Positions 1 through 7,351 of a stretch of 11,619 nucleotides of DNA are shown one piece after another (position 1 is the stretch's first letter; every line of letters starts with the position of its first letter). Source of the DNA: Myxococcota bacterium (GTDB lineage Bacteria > Myxococcota > UBA4151); NCBI GenBank assembly GCA_028823075.1, contig JAPKCE010000029.1:1-11619 (forward strand). The letters are read 5' to 3'. The notes under the pieces are model-generated. The model ran no database searches. It was given only the letters and a program-made list of their open reading frames with translations, and had not been told where the DNA came from. The position numbers and the translations under genes are program-made.

Positions 1-244
1 CGCAGCCATAGGCCACCTCTTCGCTGATAACGAGGGTGTCCATGAGGCTCATACCCGAGCCGCCCAGCGATTCGGGGATGCATAGGTTGAGCAAGCCATT
101 GTCCCAGGCAGCCTCGATTTCGGCTTTCGGGAAATGGCTTTCTTCATCCCATTTCCCAGCATTTTCGATAACGTTCTGGGCGATGAATTGGCGCGTCATG
201 CGCTGGTATTCGAGTTGATCTTCGGTAAGAGCGAAAGAAACCAT
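1..244 (-). CDS. Acyl-CoA dehydrogenase, N-terminal part (truncated by window edge)
   Basis: Translation from the ATG at 244 gives about 81 residues beginning MVSFALTEDQLEYQRMTRQF and continuing without a stop to the window edge. The pattern (ALTEDQLEYQRMTRQF, then a helix with WDEESHFPKAEIEAAWDNGLL, then IPESLGGSGMSLMDTLVISEEVAYGC) is the N-terminal helical domain of the acyl-CoA dehydrogenase family. These FAD enzymes catalyse the first, alpha-beta dehydrogenation step of fatty acid or branched acyl-CoA breakdown. The FAD-binding middle domain and the catalytic glutamate lie outside the window, so chain-length specificity cannot be judged. The start lies 4 bp after the stop of the TetR gene, with a weak GGAC ribosome site inside that gene, so the two are probably translated together. 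The pairing with a FadR-like regulator supports a role in beta-oxidation. Confidence 0.88.
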   Translation of the reverse strand, partial: MVSFALTEDQLEYQRMTRQFIAQNVIENAGKWDEESHFPKAEIEAAWDNGLLNLCIPESLGGSGMSLMDTLVISEEVAYGC

Positions 245-248
245 AATT

Positions 249-941
249 TTAGTCCAATGCAGGGTCAAAGTCGTTGCTCGAAAGAGCAGCGGCGGGTTCA
301 TCATCAAGAGTTTTTGGCATCAAAGTCGGTTGTTCGCCTGTGCTCAGACCGCGCAGCAACACTTCCGTCAATTCGTCGCCGAGCCTACCGAGATCGGAGG
401 CTTCGCCGCGTTTCAGGCTCCAGGCTAGGGTGAAGGCATCGAGGCTACCAAAGACCATCCAGCGCAGCGCTTCAATACTCAGGTCGCCACGGAAAATCCC
501 TTGCCGGACGCCATCGTTGAAGCTGCTCGTCAACACTTCGAAAAAGCGCGCCAGCGGCCTGTTGGTATAATCGGTAACAAAGCGCCTGCTTTGACGAACC
601 TGCATGGTGATGATCGTCCCTAAAGTGGGATCAGCTTGCATGGCGTCGAGGTAAGCGCCGATGAGGCTGGCGAAACGGCCTCGCGGGTCTTGCGCCCCTT
701 GAGCCACCGATTCTTCGATGGTTTGCATGGCCGGTTGCACCCGCTCTTCGAACAGGCTGATAAGCAACTCGTCTTTGCTCTTAAAGTACAGATAGATGGT
801 CCCGTCGGCGACACCTGCCTTACGGGCGATATCGCTAATGCGCGCTCGATCAAAGCCGAGCTCAGCGAAGACGCTCTGCGCGGCCGAGATGATCTGATGA
901 CGTTTTTCTGGGTTTCGGCTCAAAGGTGAATGAATCCTCAT
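249..941 (-). CDS. TetR-family transcriptional regulator, FadR-like
   Basis: A 230-residue protein with an N-terminal TetR helix-turn-helix at about residues 13-60 (SAAQSVFAELGF, then ISDIARKAGVADGTIYLYF and KSKDELL) and a helical ligand-binding C-terminal domain ending in an acidic tail. TetR proteins are dimeric repressors released by a small ligand. Similarity in style to FadR-type members, an acyl-CoA dehydrogenase 4 bp downstream and a FadR-box-like palindrome over the start all point to acyl-CoA-responsive control of fatty acid degradation, including autoregulation. The ATG at 941 has no clear ribosome site. An alternative TTG at 923 (protein starting LSRNPEKRH) has GAGGA about 11 nt upstream and would leave the operator outside the coding region. 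The gene begins 5 bp after the stop of the membrane protein gene upstream. Family assignment is firm; the ligand is inferred. Confidence 0.9.
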   Translation of the reverse strand: MRIHSPLSRNPEKRHQIISAAQSVFAELGFDRARISDIARKAGVADGTIYLYFKSKDELLISLFEERVQPAMQTIEESVAQGAQDPRGRFASLIGAYLDAMQADPTLGTIITMQVRQSRRFVTDYTNRPLARFFEVLTSSFNDGVRQGIFRGDLSIEALRWMVFGSLDAFTLAWSLKRGEASDLGRLGDELTEVLLRGLSTGEQPTLMPKTLDDEPAAALSSNDFDPALD

Positions 942-944
942 TCA
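927..944. promoter_or_regulatory. FadR-box-like operator palindrome at the tetR start
   Basis: The plus strand reads TGAATGAATCCTCATTCA: two perfect 7-bp arms (TGAATGA / TCATTCA) around a 4-bp centre. From memory, the Bacillus subtilis FadR box consensus is TGAATGAMTANTCATTCA; this site fits at all positions but one in the centre. It overlaps the annotated ATG of the TetR gene and lies between the stop of the preceding gene and the alternative TTG start at 923. The position fits autorepression of the regulator and the acyl-CoA dehydrogenase. No promoter elements could be assigned with confidence, so the mechanism is inferred. Confidence 0.75.
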
Positions 945-946
945 GA

Positions 947-2473
947 TTAGCGACAACCTACGCGTCGCCAGCTTTCGGGTAAAGCTCCTTCGATCAAGAA
1001 ATGCTCGACCCCGTGGATTTTTTGTCGCCAGCTAGCCATTTTTATCAAATGATCCGGCAAGTTTCCGGGGAGAGCATGCACCAAAGAGAAGGCCTTGCCA
1101 TCCAGACGGAGCCCCGCATGGCTCACCTCGGCAATCCCCTTGAGTTGGTTCGAGGATCGATACCCTAGAGCACCGCAAAAGTACGGCTTTACGTCACCGA
1201 AGCGACGTATCAATTCCAGGGTGTAAAGGTTTGCGTTGAGCCCAAATTGCTGGTCGTTTTCGCTTTGAAAGCGGGCGCTCACCACGACTCCGCTAAAGAG
1301 TTGTACGACAAAGGCGCCCAGCAACAACGCTCGCCAGCGGCCTGGCCGGCAGAGTTCCGCTAGACCCAAACCAAAAGCTCCAGCGTAGAAGGGAAGTAAA
1401 GGATGCAGGTAATGTGGATAGGCGCGGCGCCCAGCGATGAGCAGCAACATCCAGCCGCTAAGCGTTCCAACGGTTAATACGAACGCGAAGAGGTCACGAT
1501 TTTTTCGGCGCCTAAGCCCAAACAACCACCAGCCCAAGCTAGCAAAAGCGAGTCCAAGGCCGAGTAAAATACCGGGAAGCGCCAAGCTTGTATGAACTCG
1601 GTGCCAAGCGCTTCCGGCCGAACTGTCGGGACGAGTCCAGGCGCCGGGTTGGTAAGGTGACCAATACCCTTTTTGCGCGTGATAGCCGATTTCTGGAGCC
1701 ACCAGACGGAGCGGCCAGCTGAGCGCCAGCAGGGTATTGCTGGGGCTCGAAACCGACGGTAAACTTCGGCTAAGCAAAGCTCGCGTGTTGGCCGCGCTAT
1801 TTTCCCATTCGTGGCTAAGATAGGGCGCCCAAATTAGAGTAGAGAGCATGGCGCCAGCCAAAACTGAACGGTGATTCAGCAGTCGCCAGCGGCTCGCCAC
1901 CGCAAGCAGCATCGGAAGCCCCAAAATCGGCGCGCTGAGGTGGAAACTGGGCAATACGGCCAGCCCGGCGGTGAGGCATAGAAAGCCCGTTAGCCCCCCA
2001 TTGCGCCACCACGATGCCAAGCCAAAAAGCGCCAAGCCAACCGGTAGACTCACCAGATTCGAGTTCCAAGGGCGATCAGCGTAGAGCAGCGCCCAGGGGC
2101 TAAGTGCCAACAAGCCAGTGGCAATCCCAAGGGCGAGCCGCTGTTTTTCACCCTCGCCCCAGAGCCGTTTAAGCCCGGCAAGAGCCAAGAGGTGACCCAG
2201 GCTATCGAAGAGAGCGACAGCAAAGCTTACGAGCCATGGCGAGGCACCGAGCGAAAACGGTGCCAGCAGCCAATAAAAATAGGGCCCAGGATGACTGCCA
2301 TGAGTCCCCGACACAGGTGTGCCCAAAGCGCTCCAGCGCAAGCCTTGCCCGGTTGCGTGAATCTGCGAAAAAAACCAGCTCTCTTCACCCGTCCATCGGG
2401 CGTCGCCGAGCATTAAAAGCCTGGGAACCATAAACAGCGTAAACAGCCCCGCCAGCGCTTTCCAGGAGTTCAA
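947..2473 (-). CDS. Polytopic membrane protein, PMT/ArnT-like glycosyltransferase (putative)
   Basis: A 508-residue protein with an N-terminal membrane helix, many further hydrophobic segments to about residue 400, and a soluble C-terminal domain of about 100 residues. After helix 1 comes an acidic loop (DARWTGEESWFFSQI, residues 24-38) and then SHPGPYFYW (60-68). This layout resembles the acidic first loop and the HPPLYY-type motif of protein-mannosyltransferase/ArnT (GT-C fold) enzymes, which use polyprenyl-phosphate sugars at the outer face of the membrane. YPHYLHPLLPFYAG (352-365) also fits this group. The start is TTG within a 4-bp TTGA overlap with the dxr stop; an ATG at 2431 would cut into helix 1. 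In many genomes rseP follows dxr, and this protein has no HExxH zinc site. The glycosyltransferase call is moderate; donor and acceptor are unknown. Confidence 0.62.
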   Translation of the reverse strand: MNSWKALAGLFTLFMVPRLLMLGDARWTGEESWFFSQIHATGQGLRWSALGTPVSGTHGSHPGPYFYWLLAPFSLGASPWLVSFAVALFDSLGHLLALAGLKRLWGEGEKQRLALGIATGLLALSPWALLYADRPWNSNLVSLPVGLALFGLASWWRNGGLTGFLCLTAGLAVLPSFHLSAPILGLPMLLAVASRWRLLNHRSVLAGAMLSTLIWAPYLSHEWENSAANTRALLSRSLPSVSSPSNTLLALSWPLRLVAPEIGYHAQKGYWSPYQPGAWTRPDSSAGSAWHRVHTSLALPGILLGLGLAFASLGWWLFGLRRRKNRDLFAFVLTVGTLSGWMLLLIAGRRAYPHYLHPLLPFYAGAFGLGLAELCRPGRWRALLLGAFVVQLFSGVVVSARFQSENDQQFGLNANLYTLELIRRFGDVKPYFCGALGYRSSNQLKGIAEVSHAGLRLDGKAFSLVHALPGNLPDHLIKMASWRQKIHGVEHFLIEGALPESWRRVGCR

Positions 2474-3627
2474 AGAGAAAGCGCCCAGCCGCGGCCCGCC
2501 GCGTCTGCGTCCTCGACGGCTTCGAGACTGTCAGCGCTGAGGTTCATTCGAGCAATGGCTTCGAGTCCTCGTTGCAGGGTCTCGCTAATACCCAAAAATC
2601 TCCCTTTACCGGCGAGGAACTGGGCCACGACCACTTCGTTAATGGCGTTCAGCGCCGCCGCCGCGCCGCCGCCTAATTCCAATGCCGAGCGGCAAAGGTC
2701 GGGGGCAACGAATAACTGCCGATCGTAGTCTTCAAACGCCAGGCTCTGGCCCATCGGGTTCCACGAACGAATGCTCTGCGTTTTCAGCAAGGGGAGGCGC
2801 TCGGGAGCGCTTAGCGCATAAGCGATGGCGCCGCGCATATCCGGCGCCCCAAGCTGGGCTTTAAAGCTGCCGTCGATAAACTCGACCATGGAATGTACAA
2901 TGCTCGGAGGATGAACGACGATTTCGATTTTTTGCGGCGCGACGTCGAACAGCCAGGCCGCCTCGATGAGCTCAAGACCTTTGTTCATGAGGGTCGCCGA
3001 ATCGATGCTGATCTTTGGGCCCATGGACCAATTCGGGTGGTTGAGCGCCTCTTGAACCCCTATACTTTCCAATTCGCTGCGAGTTTTCCCTCGGAAAGGG
3101 CCACCGCTGGCAGTGAGCCAAAGGCTTTTAACATGCTCCATCCCCTCGCCGTTGAGGCATTGGTGCAAGGCCGCATGTTCGGAATCTACCGGCAGTAATT
3201 CGGCGCCAAATTGGCGGCAGGTTTTACTCAGCAACTCACCCGCGGCGACCAGGCTTTCCTTGTTCGCCAGGGCGATACGTTTCCCGGCTCGGGCAGCCGC
3301 CAAAGTTCCCGTCAAGCCGGCGTAGCCTACCACGGCGGCGAGCACCGTGTCGGCTTCACCCAAGCTCGCCAGCGCACGCTGCCCCTCGTCGCCAAACATC
3401 ACCTCGATGCTCGAATCTCCAATGCGGGCGATTAATTCGGGGCGGTCTTTTTCATCCGCACAACAAACCAACTGTGGGCGAAAACGTTTGGCTTGGTCAG
3501 CTAGCTTTCCCAGCGAACGCCCGGCGCCCAAACCAACGATTTGCAAAGTTTCTGGCAGTCGCTGCGCAAGGTCGAGACATTGCGTCCCGATTGAACCGGT
3601 GCTTCCAAGTAGAGAGATTCGCCTCAT
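2470..3627 (-). CDS. dxr: 1-deoxy-D-xylulose 5-phosphate reductoisomerase
   Basis: Converts DXP to 2-C-methyl-D-erythritol 4-phosphate with NADPH, the first committed step of the MEP isoprenoid pathway, in the cytosol. At 385 residues it has normal family length. The NADPH-binding loop LGSTGSIGTQ is at 7-16, and ALANKESLVAAGE follows at 119-131. The metal ligands are visible as D148 and E150 in PVDSEHAAL and E219 in NKGLELIEA, matching Asp150, Glu152 and Glu231 of the E. coli enzyme. The substrate region NHPNWSMGPKISIDSATLMN is at 196-215, and the C-terminal LNAINEVVVAQFLAGK is typical. The start codon ATG overlaps the cdsA stop by 4 bp (ATGA), indicating translational coupling. Products of this pathway feed the UppS enzyme encoded two genes upstream. 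Confidence 0.97.
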   Translation of the reverse strand: MRRISLLGSTGSIGTQCLDLAQRLPETLQIVGLGAGRSLGKLADQAKRFRPQLVCCADEKDRPELIARIGDSSIEVMFGDEGQRALASLGEADTVLAAVVGYAGLTGTLAAARAGKRIALANKESLVAAGELLSKTCRQFGAELLPVDSEHAALHQCLNGEGMEHVKSLWLTASGGPFRGKTRSELESIGVQEALNHPNWSMGPKISIDSATLMNKGLELIEAAWLFDVAPQKIEIVVHPPSIVHSMVEFIDGSFKAQLGAPDMRGAIAYALSAPERLPLLKTQSIRSWNPMGQSLAFEDYDRQLFVAPDLCRSALELGGGAAAALNAINEVVVAQFLAGKGRFLGISETLQRGLEAIARMNLSADSLEAVEDADAAGRGWALSL

Positions 3628-4448
3628 GGACGCAGCGTGTAGAGCGCGAGTAGGTAGGTCCAGGGCAGGGCAAAAAGCAGCGCGTCGATGCGGTCGAGCA
3701 AGCCGCCGTGACCCGGGATCAAGTTGCCGCTGTCTTTGGCGCCCGCAGCGCGCTTGAGCACGCTTTCCGCCAGGTCGCCCAGGGGTACCAGAGGCGCCAT
3801 CACCAAGCCAAAGACCAGCGCTTCGCCTAGCGCAAGCTCAGGTAGGAACGTCGCACGACAAATCAGCGCTGCGGCGACGGAACCGGCGGCGCCACCATAA
3901 AACCCTTCCCAGGTCTTTTTCGGGGAGATGACGGGGTGCAAGGGGTGTTTACCAAAGGCTCGTCCCGTAAAGTAAGCCAGCGTGTCGTTGCCCCAGGTCG
4001 CCGCCATGCAGAGGTAGATGAAGCGCGCTCCGATGTCGCCGTCGCCAAGCTGGCGTAGCGCCAGCATCAACAACAGGGGGACACCCGCATAAAGAGCGAC
4101 GAAAACCGAGCCGGTCCAGCGTTTGGCCGCGCCTTCAATGTCTCCGGGTCTTACGACCACTTCGGCAGCGCTGAGTACAGCACCGAGAATTAACATGGCG
4201 AGAGCGGCGGCGGCCGGCATGCTCGGATCGACGATCAAACCAGCAACCCCACCGAGCGTAGCCCCTAGGATGAGGGCCTGAAGGCGGCGCTGTTGAAGGT
4301 TGGGAAGGACCAAGCCGAGACCTTCGTAGATAGCGATAGCGACGGCGATGACCACCAGAGCAAAGAAAAAGGGTCCGCCGAAGTGAATAGCCGAAAGGAC
4401 CAGCGGAAGCAGCACTAAGGCCGAAGCGATGCGCAGTAGTAAATTCAT
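3624..4448 (-). CDS. cdsA: Phosphatidate cytidylyltransferase (CDP-diglyceride synthetase)
   Basis: Makes CDP-diacylglycerol from phosphatidic acid and CTP in the inner membrane, the branch point for bacterial phospholipids. The 274-residue protein is hydrophobic, with several membrane helices. The full CDP-alcohol cytidylyltransferase signature is present near the C-terminus at S229-D255: SVLKR, then KDSGNLIPGHGGLLDRID. A second conserved stretch, TWGNDTLAYFTGRAFGKHPL followed by SPKKTWEG, lies at about 151-182. The ATG shares one base with the uppS stop (TAATG), preceded by a GGGGA ribosome site about 7 nt upstream. The stop overlaps the dxr start by 4 bp. Confidence 0.97.
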   Translation of the reverse strand: MNLLLRIASALVLLPLVLSAIHFGGPFFFALVVIAVAIAIYEGLGLVLPNLQQRRLQALILGATLGGVAGLIVDPSMPAAAALAMLILGAVLSAAEVVVRPGDIEGAAKRWTGSVFVALYAGVPLLLMLALRQLGDGDIGARFIYLCMAATWGNDTLAYFTGRAFGKHPLHPVISPKKTWEGFYGGAAGSVAAALICRATFLPELALGEALVFGLVMAPLVPLGDLAESVLKRAAGAKDSGNLIPGHGGLLDRIDALLFALPWTYLLALYTLRP

Positions 4449-5152
4449 TATAATTCCCCGCGAATTTGAGCGCCGGTGCGACCGAAACGCCGTTCTCGTT
4501 TGGCGTATTCAGTGAGCGCATCATCGAATGCTGCGGCGTCGAAGTCAGGCCATAAAATATCGCTAAAAAGAAGTTCTGCGTAGGCTGATTGCCAGAGCAG
4601 AAAGTTACTTAACCGGTGTTCGCCGCCAGTGCGAATGAGCAGGTCAACCGGCGCTTGACCGGCGGTGTAGAGTCTTTTTTCAAGGTGGGCTTCGTCGAAG
4701 GGTTCACCGGCCTCGCTGAGTCGCCGCATCGCCTGTAAAATCTCATCTTTAGCACCGTAGTTGAGTGCTAAATTAAGCGTCATACGAGTATTTTTTTGGC
4801 TGCGATTGATGACGCTGTTGAGGGTGCGCAGCGCGAGCGGCGGTATAGCGTCCGGATCACCGAGTAGGCGCAGCCCGATCTGATTTTTGATTAATGTCGG
4901 CAGTTCGGTTTTCAAAAAATCGATAAGCAGCCTCCATAGGCCGCGCACTTCACCTTTTGGGCGATTCCAGTTTTCGGTGGAGAAGGCGAAAAGCGTCAAC
5001 GATTCAACGCCGCGTTCTCGAGCCCGTGTGGTGATGGTACGAACACTAGCTGCGCCGGCATGATGACCCTCGAGACGCCCAAGCCCGCGAGCTTCTGCCC
5101 AACGGCCATTACCATCCATGATGATCGCAACATGGCGCGGAGTCTGCGACAT
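4448..5152 (-). CDS. uppS: Di-trans,poly-cis-undecaprenyl diphosphate synthase
   Basis: Condenses isopentenyl diphosphate units onto farnesyl diphosphate to make the C55 lipid carrier for peptidoglycan and other surface polymers. At 234 residues it is within the usual range for the cis-prenyltransferase family. HVAIIMDGNGRWAEARGLGR at residues 7-26 holds the catalytic Asp13 (Asp26 in E. coli). FAFSTENWNRP is at 55-65, and RTGGEHRLSNFLLWQ (174-188) with E193 forms the isopentenyl diphosphate and metal site. The C-terminus (YAKRERRFG) is also standard. The gene starts 20 bp after frr; the only Shine-Dalgarno-like GAAGG is 17 nt upstream, inside a hairpin loop, so initiation may depend on ribosomes arriving from frr. 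Confidence 0.97.
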   Translation of the reverse strand: MSQTPRHVAIIMDGNGRWAEARGLGRLEGHHAGAASVRTITTRARERGVESLTLFAFSTENWNRPKGEVRGLWRLLIDFLKTELPTLIKNQIGLRLLGDPDAIPPLALRTLNSVINRSQKNTRMTLNLALNYGAKDEILQAMRRLSEAGEPFDEAHLEKRLYTAGQAPVDLLIRTGGEHRLSNFLLWQSAYAELLFSDILWPDFDAAAFDDALTEYAKRERRFGRTGAQIRGEL

Positions 5153-5162
5153 ATGCGCGGTT

Positions 5163-5184
5163 CTGACCGCCTTCAGACGGTCAG
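5163..5184 (-). promoter_or_regulatory. Intercistronic hairpin at the frr stop, before uppS
   Basis: A perfect 7-bp inverted repeat (CTGACCG / CGGTCAG) with an 8-nt loop spans the last frr codons and its stop. The minus-strand loop TCTGAAGG contains the only purine-rich stretch that could act as a uppS ribosome site. There is no T-run, so it is not an intrinsic terminator. A role in coupling or limiting uppS translation, or in RNA processing, is only an inference. Confidence 0.4.
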
Positions 5185-5730
5185 GATCTCCTGCTCTTTT
5201 TGTTTACCGAGTTGGTCCAATGCGTTGGTATTAGAATTGGTCAAATCCTGTACCTTAGCGAGGGCCACCTTAAGCAGATCTTCACCAATATCCCCGTCTT
5301 TCTCGAGTTCTTTGAGCATGTCGTTACCGTCGCGACGCTTGTTTCGAATGGAGACTTTGCCGTTTTCGATATGAATCCACGACTCTTTGACAAACTCTTT
5401 GCGCCGCTCTTCGGTGGTGGCCGGAAAGATTAAACGGATGACTTCACCGTCGCTCTGGGGAGAGACTCCAAGATTGGCTTCGTGCAAGGCCCGTTCGACA
5501 GCGCCGATCACTGATTTATCCCAAGGTTTAACCTGCAACACACGAGCTTCAGGGACGGTTACGCTGGCCATTTGCGAAAGCGGTGTTTTTGAGCCGTAGT
5601 AGTCGACGCGCACAGGTTCGAGTAGGCTGGCGTTAGCGCGGCCTGTACGCAACCTAGAGAGATCACGGCGGATCGCTTCGATGGTCGCGTTCATGCTGCT
5701 TTCGACGTCTTCGATTACCTCGTTGATCAT
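5173..5730 (-). CDS. frr: Ribosome recycling factor
   Basis: Releases ribosomes from mRNA after termination, together with EF-G. The 185-residue length is exactly typical. Helical domain I starts at the N-terminus with RRDLSRLRTGRANASLLEPV (21-40). The insertion domain has VDYYGSKTPLSQMASVTVPE (41-60) and the QVKPWDKS stretch. FPATTEERRKEFVK (101-114) and KVSIRNKRRDGND (124-136) are family hallmarks, including the arginine-rich patch that contacts 23S rRNA. The ATG lies 9 bp after the pyrH stop, and the stop codon of pyrH forms part of the ribosome site (TAGGA). It sits in its normal place between pyrH and uppS. Confidence 0.97.
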   Translation of the reverse strand: MINEVIEDVESSMNATIEAIRRDLSRLRTGRANASLLEPVRVDYYGSKTPLSQMASVTVPEARVLQVKPWDKSVIGAVERALHEANLGVSPQSDGEVIRLIFPATTEERRKEFVKESWIHIENGKVSIRNKRRDGNDMLKELEKDGDIGEDLLKVALAKVQDLTNSNTNALDQLGKQKEQEILTV

Positions 5731-5739
5731 GTCGATGTC

Positions 5740-6453
5740 CTAATCTGGAACTACCAGAGTGCCGATTTTACGCTCACCAGCGATCATGCGGGCGATGTTG
5801 CCTCGGGTGTTCATATTGAAGACAGCAATTGGCATGCCATTTTCTCGGCAAAGGCTGATCGCCGTCGCGTCCATCACCTCAAGACGGCGGCGTAGAACTT
5901 CAGTGTAACCGATCTCTTCGAAACGACGCGCCTGCGGATTTTTGACCGGGTCCTCTTCGTAAATACCGTCGACCTTTGTGCCCTTTAATATGACATCAGC
6001 CCCGACTTCCATGGCGCGCAGTGCCGCCGCGGTGTCGGTGGTAAAGAAGGGGTTTCCGGTGCCCGCAGCGAAGATCACGACGACGCCTTTGTCCAGATGC
6101 GCCATGGCGCGACGGCGAATATAAGGCTCGGCGACTTCGGGCATCGAAATAGCGGTCATAACGCGGGTCGGAACACCTGCCTTTTCAAGCGCATCTTGCA
6201 TGGCAAGCGCATTGATTACTGTAGCGAGCATGCCCATATAATCCGCATGGGCGCGGTCCATTCCAGCGCTGGCACCGGCGACGCCGCGGAAGATATTACC
6301 GCCGCCGAGAACCAAGCCGAGTTGCACGCCACTGGCGCAGATGTCGGCTAACTCCGAAGACAAGTTAGCCAGGACTTCGGGGTCAACCCCATAGCCCTGG
6401 CCACCCTGTAAAGCTTCACCGCTGAGTTTCAGCAGCACGCGTCGGTAAGTCAC
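5740..6453 (-). CDS. pyrH: UMP kinase (uridylate kinase)
   Basis: Phosphorylates UMP to UDP in pyrimidine nucleotide synthesis; bacterial members are hexamers of the amino acid kinase fold. The 237 residues show RVLLKLSGEAL at 5-15, the glycine loop LGGGNIFRG at 49-57, AAGTGNPFFTTDTAAALRAM at 129-148, and LKGTKVDGIYEEDP at 156-169 followed by the C-terminal FNMNTRGN motif. The start is GTG, placed directly after the TGA stop of tsf with no spacer (TGAGTG). This leaves the ribosome site within the tsf end, where only weak purine runs are seen. The gene order tsf-pyrH-frr is the usual one. Confidence 0.97.
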   Translation of the reverse strand: MTYRRVLLKLSGEALQGGQGYGVDPEVLANLSSELADICASGVQLGLVLGGGNIFRGVAGASAGMDRAHADYMGMLATVINALAMQDALEKAGVPTRVMTAISMPEVAEPYIRRRAMAHLDKGVVVIFAAGTGNPFFTTDTAAALRAMEVGADVILKGTKVDGIYEEDPVKNPQARRFEEIGYTEVLRRRLEVMDATAISLCRENGMPIAVFNMNTRGNIARMIAGERKIGTLVVPD

Positions 6454-7338
6454 TCACGCACCGCCGGTCATCGCTGCGACTTCAGCCGCTAGGTTATCCA
6501 CTTTTTTCTCGATTCCCTCACCGAGTTCGTAGCGCATGAAGCCCGTCACAGTGACGGGGGTATCAATGGATTTCATCAGCGCATCGAGCAAGGCCTGGTT
6601 GGTGACACCGTCATCGCCCATGGCAGCTTCTTGGTCGAGCAAGCAGCGGTCTTTATAGAACCGCTTGAGCTTGCCGGGGATGATTTTCTCGATCATCCCT
6701 TCGGGTTTGCCCTCTGCCGTTAGTTGCTCGCGAGCGATGCGCCTTTCTTGTTCGATGACGTCGCTGGGTACGTCATTTTGACTTGTGCAAAGCGGGTTCA
6801 TCGCGGCGATATGGAAGCAAAGGTCCTTACCGAACTTGCTAACCTCATCGGAGTCATTTCCGCCTTGAAGCTGAAGGATGACGGCGATGCGGTTGCCGGG
6901 GTGGACGTAGGCGAAGTTTGCGCTGTCGCTGTCGAAACGCTCGGCTCGGCGAACCTTGATGTTCTCACCGATGGTAGCCACCAATTCAGTGCGCGCAACG
7001 TTGACCTTGTCGGCAACCCCGTCGACGCCTTCGTTAGCGACAGTGCTTTTGATGGTGTCGACGAAAGAGCGGAAGCTCTCATTGCGCGCCACAAAATCAG
7101 TTTCACAATTGACTTCGACCAGGACCGCAGTGCCATCCGCCGTAATTACGGCGTCGACCAAACCTTCAGCGGCGACGCGGCCTGATTTTTTCGCCGCTTT
7201 CGCAGCACCAGCTTTGCGCAGAACTTCGATGGCTAGTTCCAGGTCGCATTCACTTTCGATGAGTGCCTTGCGGCAGTCCATCATGCCGGCGCCGGTACGC
7301 TCGCGCAGTTCTTTAACATGGGCAGCAGTGACCTTCAT
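6454..7338 (-). CDS. tsf: Translation elongation factor Ts
   Basis: Guanine nucleotide exchange factor that recharges EF-Tu. The 294-residue protein has the N-terminal UBA-like domain (KELRERTGAGMMDCRKALIE, residues 9-28), the EF-Tu-contacting TDFVARN motif at 80-86, and the C-terminal EGIEKKVDNLAAEV segment, all typical. The ATG at 7338 is preceded by AAAGGAAAA with a good spacing, very similar to the rpsB ribosome site. The stop abuts the pyrH start. Upstream, the Lys/Ala/Glu-rich tail frame of rpsB ends 13 bp before the ATG, which is the spacing expected for this operon. Confidence 0.98.
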   Translation of the reverse strand: MKVTAAHVKELRERTGAGMMDCRKALIESECDLELAIEVLRKAGAAKAAKKSGRVAAEGLVDAVITADGTAVLVEVNCETDFVARNESFRSFVDTIKSTVANEGVDGVADKVNVARTELVATIGENIKVRRAERFDSDSANFAYVHPGNRIAVILQLQGGNDSDEVSKFGKDLCFHIAAMNPLCTSQNDVPSDVIEQERRIAREQLTAEGKPEGMIEKIIPGKLKRFYKDRCLLDQEAAMGDDGVTNQALLDALMKSIDTPVTVTGFMRYELGEGIEKKVDNLAAEVAAMTGGA

Positions 7339-7351
7339 GAGGTTTTCCTTT

